Positions 31,180 through 42,949 of a stretch of DNA of 64,000 nucleotides are shown in pieces. This DNA comes from Cordilura impudica (taxonomy: Eukaryota > Arthropoda > Insecta > Diptera > Scathophagidae). Made by a program: the position numbers and the translations under genes. The stretch is from NCBI GenBank assembly GCA_963682025.1, contig OY821517.1, positions 23,338,620 through 23,402,619 on the forward strand. The letters are read 5' to 3'. The notes beneath the pieces are model-generated. The model saw only the letters and a program-made list of their open reading frames with translations, did no database searches and was not told where the DNA came from. Positions within the stretch are counted from its first letter, which is position 1. Each line of letters begins with the position of its first letter.

Positions 31180-32450
31180 AGGCATTGATAGTAAAAGTTA
31201 ATGAATTACTCCAGTTTGCATATCCCACACCATTTAACGCATTTATGATTCCATTCTCCGTTAAAACCACTTCTCCAAAAAATCTTTTCCTATATTCTTT
31301 TAAAATCGGACATCTTCGCACAAAGTGTATTACATTTTCAACTTCATTTAGATTACATAGCGAACATGTATTATTAGAGTTGTTTCTGTTAAAATAATTG
31401 CCATTCAGAACGACAAGACCACATCTTGCCTTGAATATCCATGATATCTTGCTTCTTCCATATATTTCTTTAAAATATGATTTGTCAATGTTATAGTCGA
31501 GTGACTTGTAGATTTATCCACTTTTTTTTTGGTGATTATGATTTCTCATCTGGCTTAAAAAACTAGCAAAACCATCAGACCAGAGATTTATATTAAAGTT
31601 TTCTATCGTACACTCTAGCCTATAATGTCTACCTAGTGTATTTAGATCTTTAGCCGAATATACATTTCTTTCGAGAGTTTTCATAGACAGTTTATTTGCG
31701 AGTCTGTTATTTTTGTATTCAAAAAATGTCTTACATGCGAGTAGATATCGCAAATGCAAATCAAGCGTATACAGATGACTACTATCCAAATCTGTTTCTG
31801 GCATTATACAGTAGGTGGGTGTGCAGTCTGGTAACTTAAAATTTTTTTTAATAAAAAATATCTGTAAATTGTCAACTTCCTCAAAGAGTGACCCACCCCA
31901 TATGTGGGCTGCGTAGCTCTGGATGTATCTACAGACAGGTTGAAATAGCCTCCACTTTGCTTTCAAAGGTATATGGGTTTCACCTAAGTATGTATTCCAG
32001 GTTGCCATTATACTATTTTTGGCTGAATTGTTTCTCGTTTCTAAATATTTTTAAAAACTCAACTTTGGTGTTACCAGGACTCCGAGGTAGCAGTACTCAT
32101 TTACCATTACAATTTCGTTTCCGCGATAATTCCATTTCTCTTTTCTGGACAATCAACCTCCACGTCTAAATACCATGACGGGTGATTTGCTACGATTTGT
32201 TTCCATACCGCAGGTTTCACAGTAAAATTCCAAATTATTTATAATTTTTTGTAATACGGCTGCAGGTTCGGCTAGTATAACTATATCATCAGCATATAAA
32301 AGTAATCTGATATTCAACTCATCCACATGTAGTCCACATCCAAAACAATCACGAAGGTCATTCAAATATATAGCAAACAATAACGGTGCCATTAAACAGC
32401 CTTGTTTTACTCCTGAGTAAGTACCGAATTTTTCTGAAAAGTGGTCTTTA
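31180..32450 (-). pseudogene. non-LTR retrotransposon 3' half (LINE-3, same group as LINE-2)
   Basis: Reading leftward: KFGTYSGVKQGCLMAPLLFA and IYLNDLRDCFG, then LLLYADDIVILAEPAAVLQK (YADD intact near 32290), a frameshift region 32153-32008, WNTYLGETHIPLKAKWRLFQ with a long thumb/connection domain ending SSHLYTLDLHLRYLLA, and a C-terminal cysteine block CSLCNLNEVENVIHFVRRCP (about 31370-31310). The YTLDLHLRY and CSLCN motifs are shared with LINE-2 at 42950-44397, so both belong to one group. The 5' end breaks off near 32450, before the endonuclease. Confidence 0.7.
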
Positions 32451-33219
32451 TGAGTTATTTACAGTGAGTAAACACGTTCAGATTGTATTGGCATGTTCAC
32501 AAAAGTTGTTCAGTTTTACCGTGGCTACAATTTTGTTAAATTCTGTTAGTGGAAAATTAGGAGTCCCTGTAAGTTGTGCTGAAAAAAGTAAAAAAAAATA
32601 ATTTTTCCTCTATTTTTTCAAAATTTGAATAATTTGAATAATTTTTAATAAAATTTGTTCAACCCTAGGTCAAGGGTCTAAATCGCGCCCCATATTTTAT
32701 AACCAGAAAAAAAAAACGAATATCTAAAACGTTATTTTGTTTAACCTAAATTATAAATTATTAAAAAATATTTTTATATTAAACTCCCAGTTTTATTTTT
32801 ATTTTAATATATCTATTTATTAATACGTGAAGGTAAATTTTTAGTTCCCTTTTTAAGCAATATGCGGGCACAGAGGAGTGTGAAAATTGGCATAGTTTTA
32901 GTTCATACGGAGGAGAAGCTGAGAATGATAAAATTTATGTTTAATATGCTTTAAAAATGTATTAAATAAAATAAAATAATATATTAAAATAATTCGTTAC
33001 ACCCTGTTAATGCGAATGATTTAAATTTTATATGACACGCTCTGTGTTGAATTGTGAACTTCTAAAATTGATAAGCATACGTTTAGGCTCATTTAAATAT
33101 TCATAAATTTCTTATATATATAGATTAAAAAACATTTTTATTAATTATTAATTTTTATTAATGAAAATCCTAATGTAACAAGATTTAAAATCTTATAAAA
33201 CAACATTATTCATAACAAA
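32451..33219. other. AT-rich stretch without recognisable gene
   Basis: No coding match seen. Confidence 0.5.
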
Positions 33220-33423
33220 TTAATTTTCAGTAAGAAGAATGTATGTAAGTTTAATTTATAATTAAAATTAGAAGAATAATATAAAATAAAATATAATATA
33301 AAATATATAAAAAATAAAATAAAAATGTAAAAATAAAGTGTAAAAATATCCTGCACAGCAGATAAAAATTATATAGAAATTAAAATTAAATAAACTAAAG
33401 AAATTAAAATGAAGTATTAAAAA

Positions 33424-36199
33424 TCAATTGAGAAAAAGTTCAAAAAGTTCTTTCTTAAATGGTGTTGTATTTGATATTTTGTGAAGTTGATTATTTAAAG
33501 TATGTAGCGAGTTCCAAAGACGTATGCCATTTACAAAAAAGTGTCTTTCGGATATTAGTCTATTGTACAATATTGGTACAAGACAGTTATTACGGTTAGA
33601 TCTTGTAAATAGTAATCGCTCGAAAAGGTAAACGGGTTCCTTAGTGAAAATAATTTTATGAACCATAAGTAAAGTTCTAAATTTAAGATAGTCTTCAAAT
33701 GAAATGCCATAAATTTTATTTAGAAAAGCGGAGATACCAACATATTTGCGTAAACCATAAACATATCTAACTACACTTTTAAAGACGCGTGTAAGTTTAC
33801 CCATGTCTGCACTATCACAACCTGACAACAATTCACAACCATATAAAAGCGTAGGTAAGATAAACGATTTTGCAAGAACAAATCTAATTTTCTGCGGTGT
33901 GAAGTACTGAGAAGACCAAAGACTACGGAGAATACTATAAACTTTTCCAGAAGCTTTGTTAATTTGATCATTCCGCGTTAGGGTGTTATTAAAAATCAAT
34001 CCAAGGTTTTTAGCATTCGCAACGTAGGCGATATCCACTCCATTAATACTAACTTTCGGAAGACAAGAGGTATCATATATCTTTTTAAAAATAACAAGGC
34101 ACTGAGATTTTTTCGGATTTAAGGTAAGACAATTCAACCTAGCCCATTCAAATACGTGGTTCAGTTCAGTATTCAGGTTCTGTACACAATTTTCCACATC
34201 TCGTACGTTACATGATGTGTATAACTGAACGTCGTCAGCGTACATGTGCATTTGGCATGAATTAATTACGCGTGGTGGATCATTTATGTAAATAGAAAAC
34301 AAAAGAGGAACACCCCTACTTAAAGACGCAGAGGTAGACGACTTGTCTTTAGAGACAACTACTTGCTCTCTATTCCGAAGGTAAGAGCTAATCAATTTAG
34401 AGGAGGTTTCAGAAAAACCAAAAATATATTTAAGCTTTTTAACAAGAATATCATGGTCCACTGAGTCAAAAGCTTTAGAGTGGTCCAATAAAGTCAAAAA
34501 AGCAATATTACCATTGTCAACGATATAACGAAGATCTTCCGATACATCAATTAAAGTAGTGATACACCCTCTTTTCCTGCGAAAACCAGATTGCTTAGAT
34601 GATAAAAGATTATTATTGGATATATGTTCATTCATTTGTTTGCTCATAATTTTTTCGAAAACTTTCGAAAGAAAAGGAAGTACGGAAATTGGCCTGTATT
34701 CTTTATTAGATTTCGGCAAGGGAATTACTTTTGCCCATTTCCACAGATCAGGGAAAATAGATTTTGTAAAAATAGTGTTAAAAATATGAGTGATATAGGG
34801 TAAAATCTGTGGTAATATAGCTTTAATAAATATTGGATTCATACCGTCTAGACCAATTGATTGTGACTTTATGGAAAGAAAAGCTTCAAGAACATCCTCC
34901 TGGTTAACGCAGGAAAAACTAAATAAAGAATCCAGATTGCAATCTGGTAGATTTGCATAAGAGTCAGAACGAAGAGGAGTTGGGTCATTTGAAGTAAATT
35001 GTCTATTCAATTCATTTAGTTCAAAAGTGGAAAGATTTACCGATTCACTTTCATCTTTATAACCAATTTTCTTTATCTCTTTCCATATATTTTTAGTATC
35101 CATAGCCTCTGAAAATACACCTATAATAGCGCTGCTTAGCTAACTTTACTCCCCTAGTAACAGATCTACGTAGTGATTTAAAAATTTTATCTGACTGTGT
35201 AGTTTTGTATCTTTTCCACTTATCTTTTAACTATTAAATCACAAATATTTTGATTAAACCAAGGCTTAGTAGAAGATTTAACAGTTTTCTTTCTAACCGG
35301 TACGTATTTGTCGTATAGGTATGTGCTAGCTTCATAAAAAAGGCTAACTCTTGGTTTAAATCAGAATTACTGTAGATACTGGTCCAATTGATTATATTAA
35401 TTTCATTTAAAAGAGCATCATAGTTAATATTCTTGTAATCACGGAAAGTAATATGCTGTGGTTTTTCATGTTTAAAATAAGGAAGGTTAAAGGTCATATA
35501 AATGACGTCATGTTTTGAGAAATTAGGAGAAGAAAACTGGTCATGCAAAAGAACTTTTCTAATATCTGAGACAAAGAACACGTCAATAAGGGTACTACTT
35601 ATTGAAGTGAAGTGAGTTGGGATAGTAGTGTTTACAGTTATAAGCCCAATCGGTTGGAAAAGTGAAATTAGATCAGAATCAATGAGCAAATTTCCATTTC
35701 GATCTCCAGAAAGAATAATATCACTATAAGATAAACAATTTTCATCTAACATATTAACAACCGGAGAAATATCTAGTGAATCATTAGGCCTATATAAAAC
35801 ACCTATGAGACATTTGCTTACGTCACAAGGAAGTTCAATAAATACAAAATCATATTCTTCATCGATAGATTTGCAAACAAATCGAGAACGTAATTGTTTC
35901 TTGACATACATTGCAACGCCTCCAGTACGTTTACCAGTATTCCTATCAGCTCGAAATAAATCATAGCCGTCTAATTTGACCTGAAAGTTTTTTATCTTAT
36001 TCGGATTGAACCATGTTTCAGATATACAAATTACATCAATTCCTGAGTTTTCAAAAATGTATCGAAATTCATCAAATTTACAAAAAAGACTTTGAGCATT
36101 TAAGTGACAAATTTTTAAACCTTCCTTTTGTTTACCAATTATACGAATCATAGAATGAGTGTTGTATTTGGAACTCGACCGAATATTAGAAGAAGTCAT
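33424..36199 (-). pseudogene. LINE-4 ORF2: AP endonuclease plus reverse transcriptase
   Basis: The endonuclease part (36199-35234) has LKICHLNAQSLFCKFDEF, ICISETWF, RTGGVAMYVKK, LSGDRNGNLL (normally GDFN) and SKHDVIYMTF. A frameshift near 35310 and another near 35115 separate it from a 559-codon open frame (35103-33424). That RT frame has WAKVIPLPKSNKEYRPISVL, LTLLDHSKAFDSVDHDILV, MHMYADDVQLY and the Jockey-type C-terminal domain. Between SRGVP and LLFSIYIND the conserved QGSxLGP segment is absent, an in-frame loss of about 7 residues in RT motif 4. The long frame is therefore misleading; the enzyme is probably inactive. Confidence 0.85.
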
Positions 36200-36319
36200 A
36201 ATAAAGTATTAAGCAAATATCAACATCAAATAAGAAATACTCAAAAAATTTAAAATAAAAAGGCATAATAAAAAGGAGAGATATAAAAAAAATACAAAAA
36301 TAAAAGTAGGTTATGGAAA

Positions 36320-36630
36320 TAATTACGACAGTTTTAAATTTTAAAATATTACTGGCGAAACCCTTCTACTACAGAAACTGGAAAGTTGTCACGTGTGTTT
36401 TTCGATGTTTCAATATTTTCCAGAAAATGCATATTCTCCACACAAAACGCACTATCGGACTTAGAGCGTTTGGCATAAATACGGCCACGGCGAGTGTAAA
36501 CTGATGAGAGTAGTTTTTTTTCCGTTTTAACTTAATTGCTTCCTTAAGAAGATTGTGGTTAAATCTGGTTAGAGCATAATTTATATAGAATGGTTTATTA
36601 GAATCAAAACCAGCATGACAAAGGCGCCTA
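36320..36630 (-). pseudogene. LINE-4 ORF1 C-terminus (FP-type domain)
   Basis: The minus strand reads KPFYINYALTRFNHNLLKEA, then IKLKRKKNYSHQF, and after a frameshift RRGRIYAKRSKSDSAFCVEN with FLENI. The same domain ends LINE-1 ORF1 (YIYINDQLTTHNRKLLWLA). It resembles the C-terminal RNA-binding region of Jockey-type ORF1 proteins, also seen in baculovirus FP proteins. Confidence 0.6.
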
Positions 36631-37896
36631 AAATGCTTTATTTCAAATACCTTACATTTATTTCATACCTTACAATTAAAGAGCCCAAAATTAAATATTT
36701 ATTTATATAGAAGTTTATTTTTCATCAATTGTATATATAATAAATTGGGTTTGCTTATGTAATCTATTCATATAAATACTTAGTATACAGTTAGAGAAAT
36801 AATTGAAGAGTGTCTTGCACAACTGCATGACATTATTGGCAGGGAAACGAACGCAATCCTTTCGGCAAACTGGTTATACAATAAATACATTAAAAAACTA
36901 TAGTCACACTCAATATCTAACTGCTGTATGAAAAAGAAAACAAAAAAATTGGTTAACAGTAATTTTTAGAATTTCATCTACAATTTACTAAAATTAAAAA
37001 AAAAAAAAACGGAAAATGGCCCAAAATTGTGGGTCGTTTTTCATTTCTAATTTGTGGTTCATTTTTCATTATGAAAAATGACGAAAAATAGCCCAAAAAG
37101 TGGGATCTTTTCTCTTGTTTTCATTTGGGGGAATTTTGTATGGGAGAGTTTTGTTTTTGGGGCCATTTTTTATTTTTTTGGGTTGATTTTTCATTGGGCG
37201 ATATTTCCTAGAACTCAATTATCTGGTGGTGTTAAAATTAAACATGAGAGAAGAAATTAATAAAGTATGTTTTTTCATAACCTCAAAAATTCACAAAATT
37301 CGCAAAATTCTCTTGACGTATCAGAACATTTTCATAGAAACGAGGTTCCATGATACGTAATCACATGCTGTGTTTAAATTGTGAACCTAATTGTTATTTT
37401 CTTTTGAAATTAATTTGCTCTCTTGATGCTGTAGCTGAGGGATGTGTGCTTTACAATCAGAATGGAAAAACAGCAGGTGTAATTTTGATTTATTTTAAAC
37501 TGTTATACAACAAAAACATCCTTAAAATTTAATTTCAATCTACTAGAAAACTTTTTGGAACTATTTTAAAGTATTTTTTTTTGATTGTTTCGCTTGGCAA
37601 TTTTAAATTTGTTATAGTTGGTTTCCGTTTTCATTTTCCTTTATGCTTCCATTGTTTTTGTTGTTCGCAATTTCCCATAACTACACGTATGAACATACGT
37701 TTTTGATTGTATTGATTGTGAAATAATCTTGTATAGAAATCTAAAATCTGTGCTCACATCCATACATAAATACATATACAGTTGCTTTAAGCATTTGTGC
37801 GTTTTTTTTTTGTTGTTTTGTATGCTGTGTTTATTTTAACGCGTTTTAAGCGATACACACTCGTATACAAAATGCTCTTTTGCAATTTTGTGTTTT
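36631..37896. other. AT-rich stretch without recognisable gene
   Basis: A GAAAAATGACGAAAAAT-like palindromic patch lies at 37010-37090, and TTTTTGATTGTATTGATTGTGA (37700-37723, shortened here to TTGATTGTATTGATTGTGA) recalls the heptamer-element 5' block. No gene. Confidence 0.5.
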
Positions 37897-38678
37897 TATA
37901 CCCTATACCACTATGTGGTTTGGGTATAATGACTTTGTGCTGCTGTTTGTAACAACCAAAAATATTTGACCTAGACCCATCTTTAATTATACCGATCGAA
38001 TCAGAATCACTTTCTGAGCTGATTTAACAATGTCCGTCCGTCCGTCCGTCCGTCTGTGTGTCCATGTAAAGCTTGTAATCAAACTGCAGGTCGCAAATAT
38101 GAATGTATTTTGATGAAATTTGGTATATAAGCTTTTATCGGCCATGGGATGAACGCTATTGAAATTGGTGAGAAGCGGTCCATGTTCAGATCTAGCCCCC
38201 ATACAAATTACCCATATGAAACCGACATAAATTGCCATAAGATCCAAATTGTCACATAGATCTTACTCAAATTGGGTTTGTATGCGTTCATTACATCCAT
38301 TAATGAGTAGTCCAAAAATGATCCCTTTGACCCCATATAGAGTTGCTTCCCGATCTTCACTTAAATCTATTAAAAAACAAAAATATTGCACTGATTCTTC
38401 TCAAGTTTTGTTTGTACATATTTTTGCAAAATACAAGAGACTTTACCAAACATGATCAGGATCGGTCCATTTTTGGACCAAGTCCCTATATAGATATAGC
38501 ATCCGATATGAACTTTTTCATATCTGCAGCCAAAAAAATTAATAAAAATCCCACTCAAATTTGGTTTTTGCTTATTTTCTATGTCCAGTTAGTTGGGCCT
38601 AAGAGATAGGGTCTCTAAACGCATGGTATAGGGTATCGTATAGTAGTTCTAGACCGACTATAATTTTCTTACTTGTTT
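37897..38678 (+). mobile_element. mini-me-like repeat, copy F (reference-quality)
   Basis: Full copy in plus orientation: TATACCCTATACCACTATGT at the start, GTCCGTCCGTCCGTCCGTCT at 38032-38051 and TTTTCTTACTTGTT at the end. The left half of the terminal palindrome is changed (TAGTAGTTCTAGACCGACTA). The uninterrupted sequence serves as the empty-site reference for the insertions in copies B and G. Confidence 0.8.
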
Positions 38679-39140
38679 TAAAATGATTTTTCAATCAATT
38701 TTTTTTTTTCGAAGAACTGTATGAGATTTTGAGTAGCTTAAATATTGCTTTGTTACAAGTTTAGATTTAAATTTCATTTCTTTTGTTTCAATTAAGTATG
38801 CTAGAGAAGAAGAAATTAATTTGCTGAAAACAACGATAAATTTCATTAGTTTTGCTAATATCCGTTTAATTTAATTCCTTTAATGTATGTTAGATAATAT
38901 TTGAATTCGATTTCATTAAAATTGGATTAGTTTACACTTGCTAGAAAAAATAGCCGCACATCTAATACTAAAACTGTTATATTACGAAAAAATAAGAAAT
39001 ATTTAACTTAGCTGAATTATTAATTTATACATTTATTGAGCATGAGGCTAAATAAATGTATATTTTAATAACAATAAATGGTCGAAGAACACGCTAATAT
39101 TTAGCAAAAAAATTTTTTTCTAATAAATAATTGAATTAAA
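38679..39140. other. AT-rich stretch without recognisable gene
   Basis: Nothing recognised. Confidence 0.5.
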
Positions 39141-39637
39141 CTATCAAAAATGTATGACCCAGACTCATCTTCAGAATCAGAATCACTTCATGAGTCGATT
39201 TAGCGATGTCCATCCATCTGTCCATCTGTGCGTTTATGTAAACCTTGTAATCATGCTACGGGTCGCAAAAATGAATATATTTTGATGAAATTTTGTATAT
39301 AAGCTTTCATCGACGACCGCTATTGAAATTGGGGAAAATTGGTTCATGTTCAGACCTAGTACCCTTACAAACGACCCCTGTGAGATCGATATAAATTGCC
39401 GTAAGATCCAAATTATTATAAACACTAGTCCAAAAATAAATCTAGTTGGACAATTCTTAGTCATAGCCCCCATATAAAGCTGCTTTTCGATCCATCAAAA
39501 AACAAAATATTTCACACATTTTTCTAAAATTTGCTGTGTATATGCTTTTACCCAATATGGTCAGGCTCGATAAATTTTTCGACCTGCCATCCAATATGAA
39601 CTTTTTCATTTTCAAAGGCAAAACAAATTAATAACAG
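39141..39637 (+). mobile_element. mini-me-like repeat, copy G, left part
   Basis: 5'-truncated copy starting at ATGTATGACCCAGACTCATC, with a degenerate GTCCATCCATCTGTCCATCT microsatellite. It is interrupted after AATTAATAACAG by a Helitron and resumes at 40003. Confidence 0.7.
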
Positions 39638-40002
39638 CTAGCAGATTCCAGCGCTCGAAGTTCGAGTGCAATTTCTAGGCAGCTTTATTTTTCAACTTAG
39701 CCAATTCACAAACCAACAATTTTATGTTTTATTATTATTGTGAATGAAGATAACAAACTCAATAACGGACACTTAACAAATTTAAGAAAACACACATAGC
39801 GGATGTATAATTTTATGTATATGTTGGTAGCAACTTTAAATGCAATTTACTCAAAATGAAGGAAAAATTTAAAAATCTGTAAATCTGCAAAACGGCTAAA
39901 AAGAAATACCTTTCAAATAATATACGTTTGGTCAAAATCGGGATAAAACGGTGGAACAAAACATTAATCACAAGAAATCGCCTAGCCTCTTAATATTATA
40001 GA
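39638..40002 (-). mobile_element. non-autonomous Helitron, 365 bp, inside mini-me copy G
   Basis: In minus orientation the 5' end is TCTATAATATTAAGAGGCTA (ending at 40002) and the 3' end is CTGCTAG (39638-39641 palindromic), with hairpin CTCGAACTTCGAG. The flanks rejoin to the mini-me sequence GGCA-TTGTTATT seen in uninterrupted copies, apart from one T-to-C change next to CTAG. Confidence 0.8.
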
Positions 40003-40118
40003 TGCCACTCAAATTTGGTTTATACATATTTTCTGTATCCAATTTGTTGTACCTAAGTCCCTTTCTCTGAACGTATGATATAGGCAGGTCTAGACCGACT
40101 ACCATTTTCATACATGTG
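40003..40118 (+). mobile_element. mini-me-like repeat, copy G, right part
   Basis: TGCCACTCAAATTTGGTTTA continues the repeat after the Helitron and ends in GCAGGTCTAGACCGACTACC then TTTTCATACATGTG. Confidence 0.7.
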
Positions 40119-40120
40119 TT

Positions 40121-40950
40121 TTTTTTAATTTTATGCAGGTCAAAAACGTAAAAAAAGGAAATAAATCATAAGAAAAAGTATTTGTACATTTGAAATATTA
40201 ATACAATAAAACTAAATTTACATTAAATATTGCTTAAGTTAGCAACTTAAAGAATTTGGCATCGACTTAGTCAACTTTAAAGTATCTTCTATAGGTACAA
40301 TATTATCCCACTCATTGAAAATTACGCTTTTTAGAATTTCCTTTGAAGTTATTTTACGGTGACGGATTCTGTGCTTCAGTAAGTCGAACAAATGCTCTAC
40401 AGGATTATGAGCGCGTGATTGGGTTGGTGATTTCAATTAAAGTACTGTAGAATAATGATAGCCTGACATAGCGTGCCGCATGATTTGGATAATTATCCTG
40501 TTGAAACTAGAAATCTTTTCCAGAAATCTTTGTCATGATAGTCATTTTTTTAAAATATTTTGCAAACGGTATCTTCATGGATGTATTTGCCGAAGCATGT
40601 CTAATTTGGGTAGCAGTAATTCTGGGATTCTGTTTTACTGACGCCAAAATAGTTCGCTTTTCGGGCTCAGGTAGTATGGGAGGCGACCAGAACGAAGTCT
40701 TCACAATATTGTTTTGATAGATTTGTAGTTTTGAACGACGTACTGCACTGAGGAATGGCTTCTGATCCGTATATATTTACCCTAATTTCTAAGCTTTAGA
40801 ATATTTTTTCTCTCGTCAGCACCGATTTCTTTGATTTTAGGACTCGTCTCAAAATGTAGTTTACAAAAGAAATATAAATAAGTCAAGTCAACTTTACACC
40901 AACAAGCTTGTCTTATACTAAAATAAAATCGATATATCCCAGGAAAAAAA
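40121..40950 (-). pseudogene. Tc1-like transposase relic, internally deleted
   Basis: The N-terminal part reads EPEKRTILASVKQNPRITAT with QIRHASANTSMKIP (40650-40560), and the C-terminal part NPVEHLFDLLKHRIRHRKIT with TLKLTKSMPNSL (40410-40255). The catalytic core between them is largely deleted. Upstream TTTGAGACGAGTCCTAAAAT matches the start of the relic at 4884-5905, as does the 3' flank with TGACCTGCATAAAAT, so this is a second copy of the same family. Confidence 0.7.
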
Positions 40951-41912
40951 ACATTACCAAATAATGGGTTTTTGAAGGAGAAGTAACTGCTTGAAGTTTG
41001 CCTGATAAGCTCATTATTTTAACACAGGGATGCCATTGGAGGTAGCTAGTTGCCTAGGAACTCATTATTTTAACTTTGAAAGTAATGCAGTATGCAAGGA
41101 GCTGGCATGAAATAAAAGTAGCTGTATAACATATTATTAGTAACGCCTTATTTTCACTTTAGATGCAGTGGGCAGGGGTAGGTCGTTATTAGCAATGCAA
41201 AAATCAATGAGCTGCTGAAATTTTGATTTCATTGGCCAAAAGTCTAATTTTTTTGTTACCGATTTTTAAAATTTTAACGCCATTTTGTAGCTAATATATC
41301 CAGATTAAGGTAGCCAAAATTTTGTTTAAACTATTGCTAATTATGGGAGTGGCATGCTGTCTAACTCAACTGTTTTTTTAATTTACTACTCGCAAGTTAT
41401 CATCGATAATGACCTGCGGTATTTTTCACAAGGTTGGCAGGATTGTAGTCTTTAGTTGTTGTAGATGGTCACAACCCTATCGTTTAATATTAAGGGAGTT
41501 CTGAAATATTTATTAAACTACTATATTTATGTCAAATTTCAACTTTAGTGGAAGAGAACTTCTAGGGAACAAAAAGGAACAAGAAACGTGTGCCACCCGG
41601 ATTAAGGCGAAGGTGTCCTCTTTAACCATATACATACTTTTGCATCCGCCACGATCCGCGAGTAGAACATTTTTTTCATTTTAATGAAATTACTCAAAAA
41701 ATTTCAACTTACAGTAATTTAAACAGCCCTATAAGTACTCGTATACAATGGTGTGCTAAATTTGTGCTTTAGGTATTTTATAGCTAACTAATAATAATCA
41801 TTATTTGTTCTATTACCAGTTATGATATCCACTTACAAAATACCAGAGTTCAGAAAAAAACACACACTGAATAAAAAACTCGTGCATATATGTAAACAAA
41901 CATAACTTAGAC
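40951..41912. other. stretch without recognisable gene
   Basis: Nothing recognised on either strand. Confidence 0.5.
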
Positions 41913-42450
41913 CAACACACACATATTTTTATTTTCATATCAATTATGTTTGTTTTTAAATTTTCTTCGGTGCCCAACACAACCATGACTGTGTTCGTTT
42001 TAATATTTCGTTATTTACACGAACATTTTTGTATCACGTACTTTTTGTTTCAATCACACATAAAGCGCACATTTTTGAGTGTTGCTTTATTTGAAGTTCA
42101 TGTTTTAAGTCGTGTTTAAAATATAACTGAACTCGAACCTGTTTATTGTACATGTTCTGTTTTTTCTTACTACACGAGCCACAACACGACTTAAAATATA
42201 ACTGAACTCGAACCTGTTTATTGTACATGTTCTGTTTTTTTTTCATTACACGTACCAGAACATGAACTTCAAATAAAGCAACATTCAAAAATGTGTGCTT
42301 TATGTGTGATTGAAACAAAAAGTATGTGATACAAAAATGTTCGTGTAAATAACGAAATATTAAAACGAACACAGTCATGGTTGTGTTGGGCACCGAAGAA
42401 AATTTAAAAACAAACATAATTGATATGAAAATAAAGATATGTGTTGGCTG
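41913..42450. mobile_element. compact foldback element with about 190-bp arms
   Basis: Left arm 41913-42105 and right arm about 42258-42450 are near-perfect reverse complements: CCAACACAACCATGACTGTG on the left against CACAGTCATGGTTGTGTTGG on the right, and GAAGTTCATG against CATGAACTTC at the loop side. The centre holds a direct duplication of about 50 bp (AAAATATAACTGAACTCGAA with CCTGTTTATTGTACATG, at 42118 and 42198). No coding capacity; the open frame across it is a by-product of the symmetry. Family unknown; no target duplication identified. Confidence 0.75.
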
Positions 42451-42949
42451 CTTTTGAACAGAACATTGTGTGTTTCATGTGTGTATTTTCTGAACCTTGC
42501 AAAATACACCACCCTTTTGATATATTTGTAAGTAAGCATGTCAATACACAGGGGATGTAATTCATTTGGAACCTGGTTTTTTTATTATCATACATTTTTG
42601 ATACCTTTTAATTTTACCTAGCAATGCACTAATGCAAATAGTAAAGAATAAACACACATGTAAATCGTTTGTATAATGGGTTTTTTATATATAATTTTAG
42701 ATAGTGCAACAATTAACAACAATAACATTTTTATTTACTAATTAACAAAAAATAAGGATAACGTAACAAAAAGAATTAAATTTTATATATTATCTATATT
42801 AGTTAGTTAGTTAATTGTTTTTTATTTTTTAATTCATTTCTTTTGTTACAAAGTTAAAAAAAATTATAAAGTAAATAGAACATACGACTTTGACCAATGT
42901 CGTCAGTCGGATGGAGATTGTAATTTAAATTATAACAATTGTGTTTTAT
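42451..42949. other. AT-rich stretch without recognisable gene
   Basis: Nothing recognised; a TTAGTTAGTTAGTTAATTG run near 42800. Confidence 0.5.

Larger units (their letters stand above)
33220..36630 (-). mobile_element. Jockey-type LINE-4, 5'-truncated
   Basis: Contains the end of ORF1 (36320-36630), all of ORF2 (33424-36199, endonuclease and reverse transcriptase) and about 200 bp of AT-rich 3' sequence. The 5' part of ORF1 is missing beyond 36630. The 3' boundary is approximate because the flank is A-rich. Confidence 0.7.

Noticed and set aside
38249..38609. Recurring 60-90 codon frames inside mini-me copies (also near 18729-19357 and 45566-46212)
   Set aside because: They appear in several frames and both strands of a non-coding Helentron-type repeat; the similarity between them is DNA-level repeat identity.
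42034..42417. 127-codon minus-strand frame across the foldback element
   Set aside because: It reads through an inverted repeat and its duplicated centre; the protein contains no recognisable domain.
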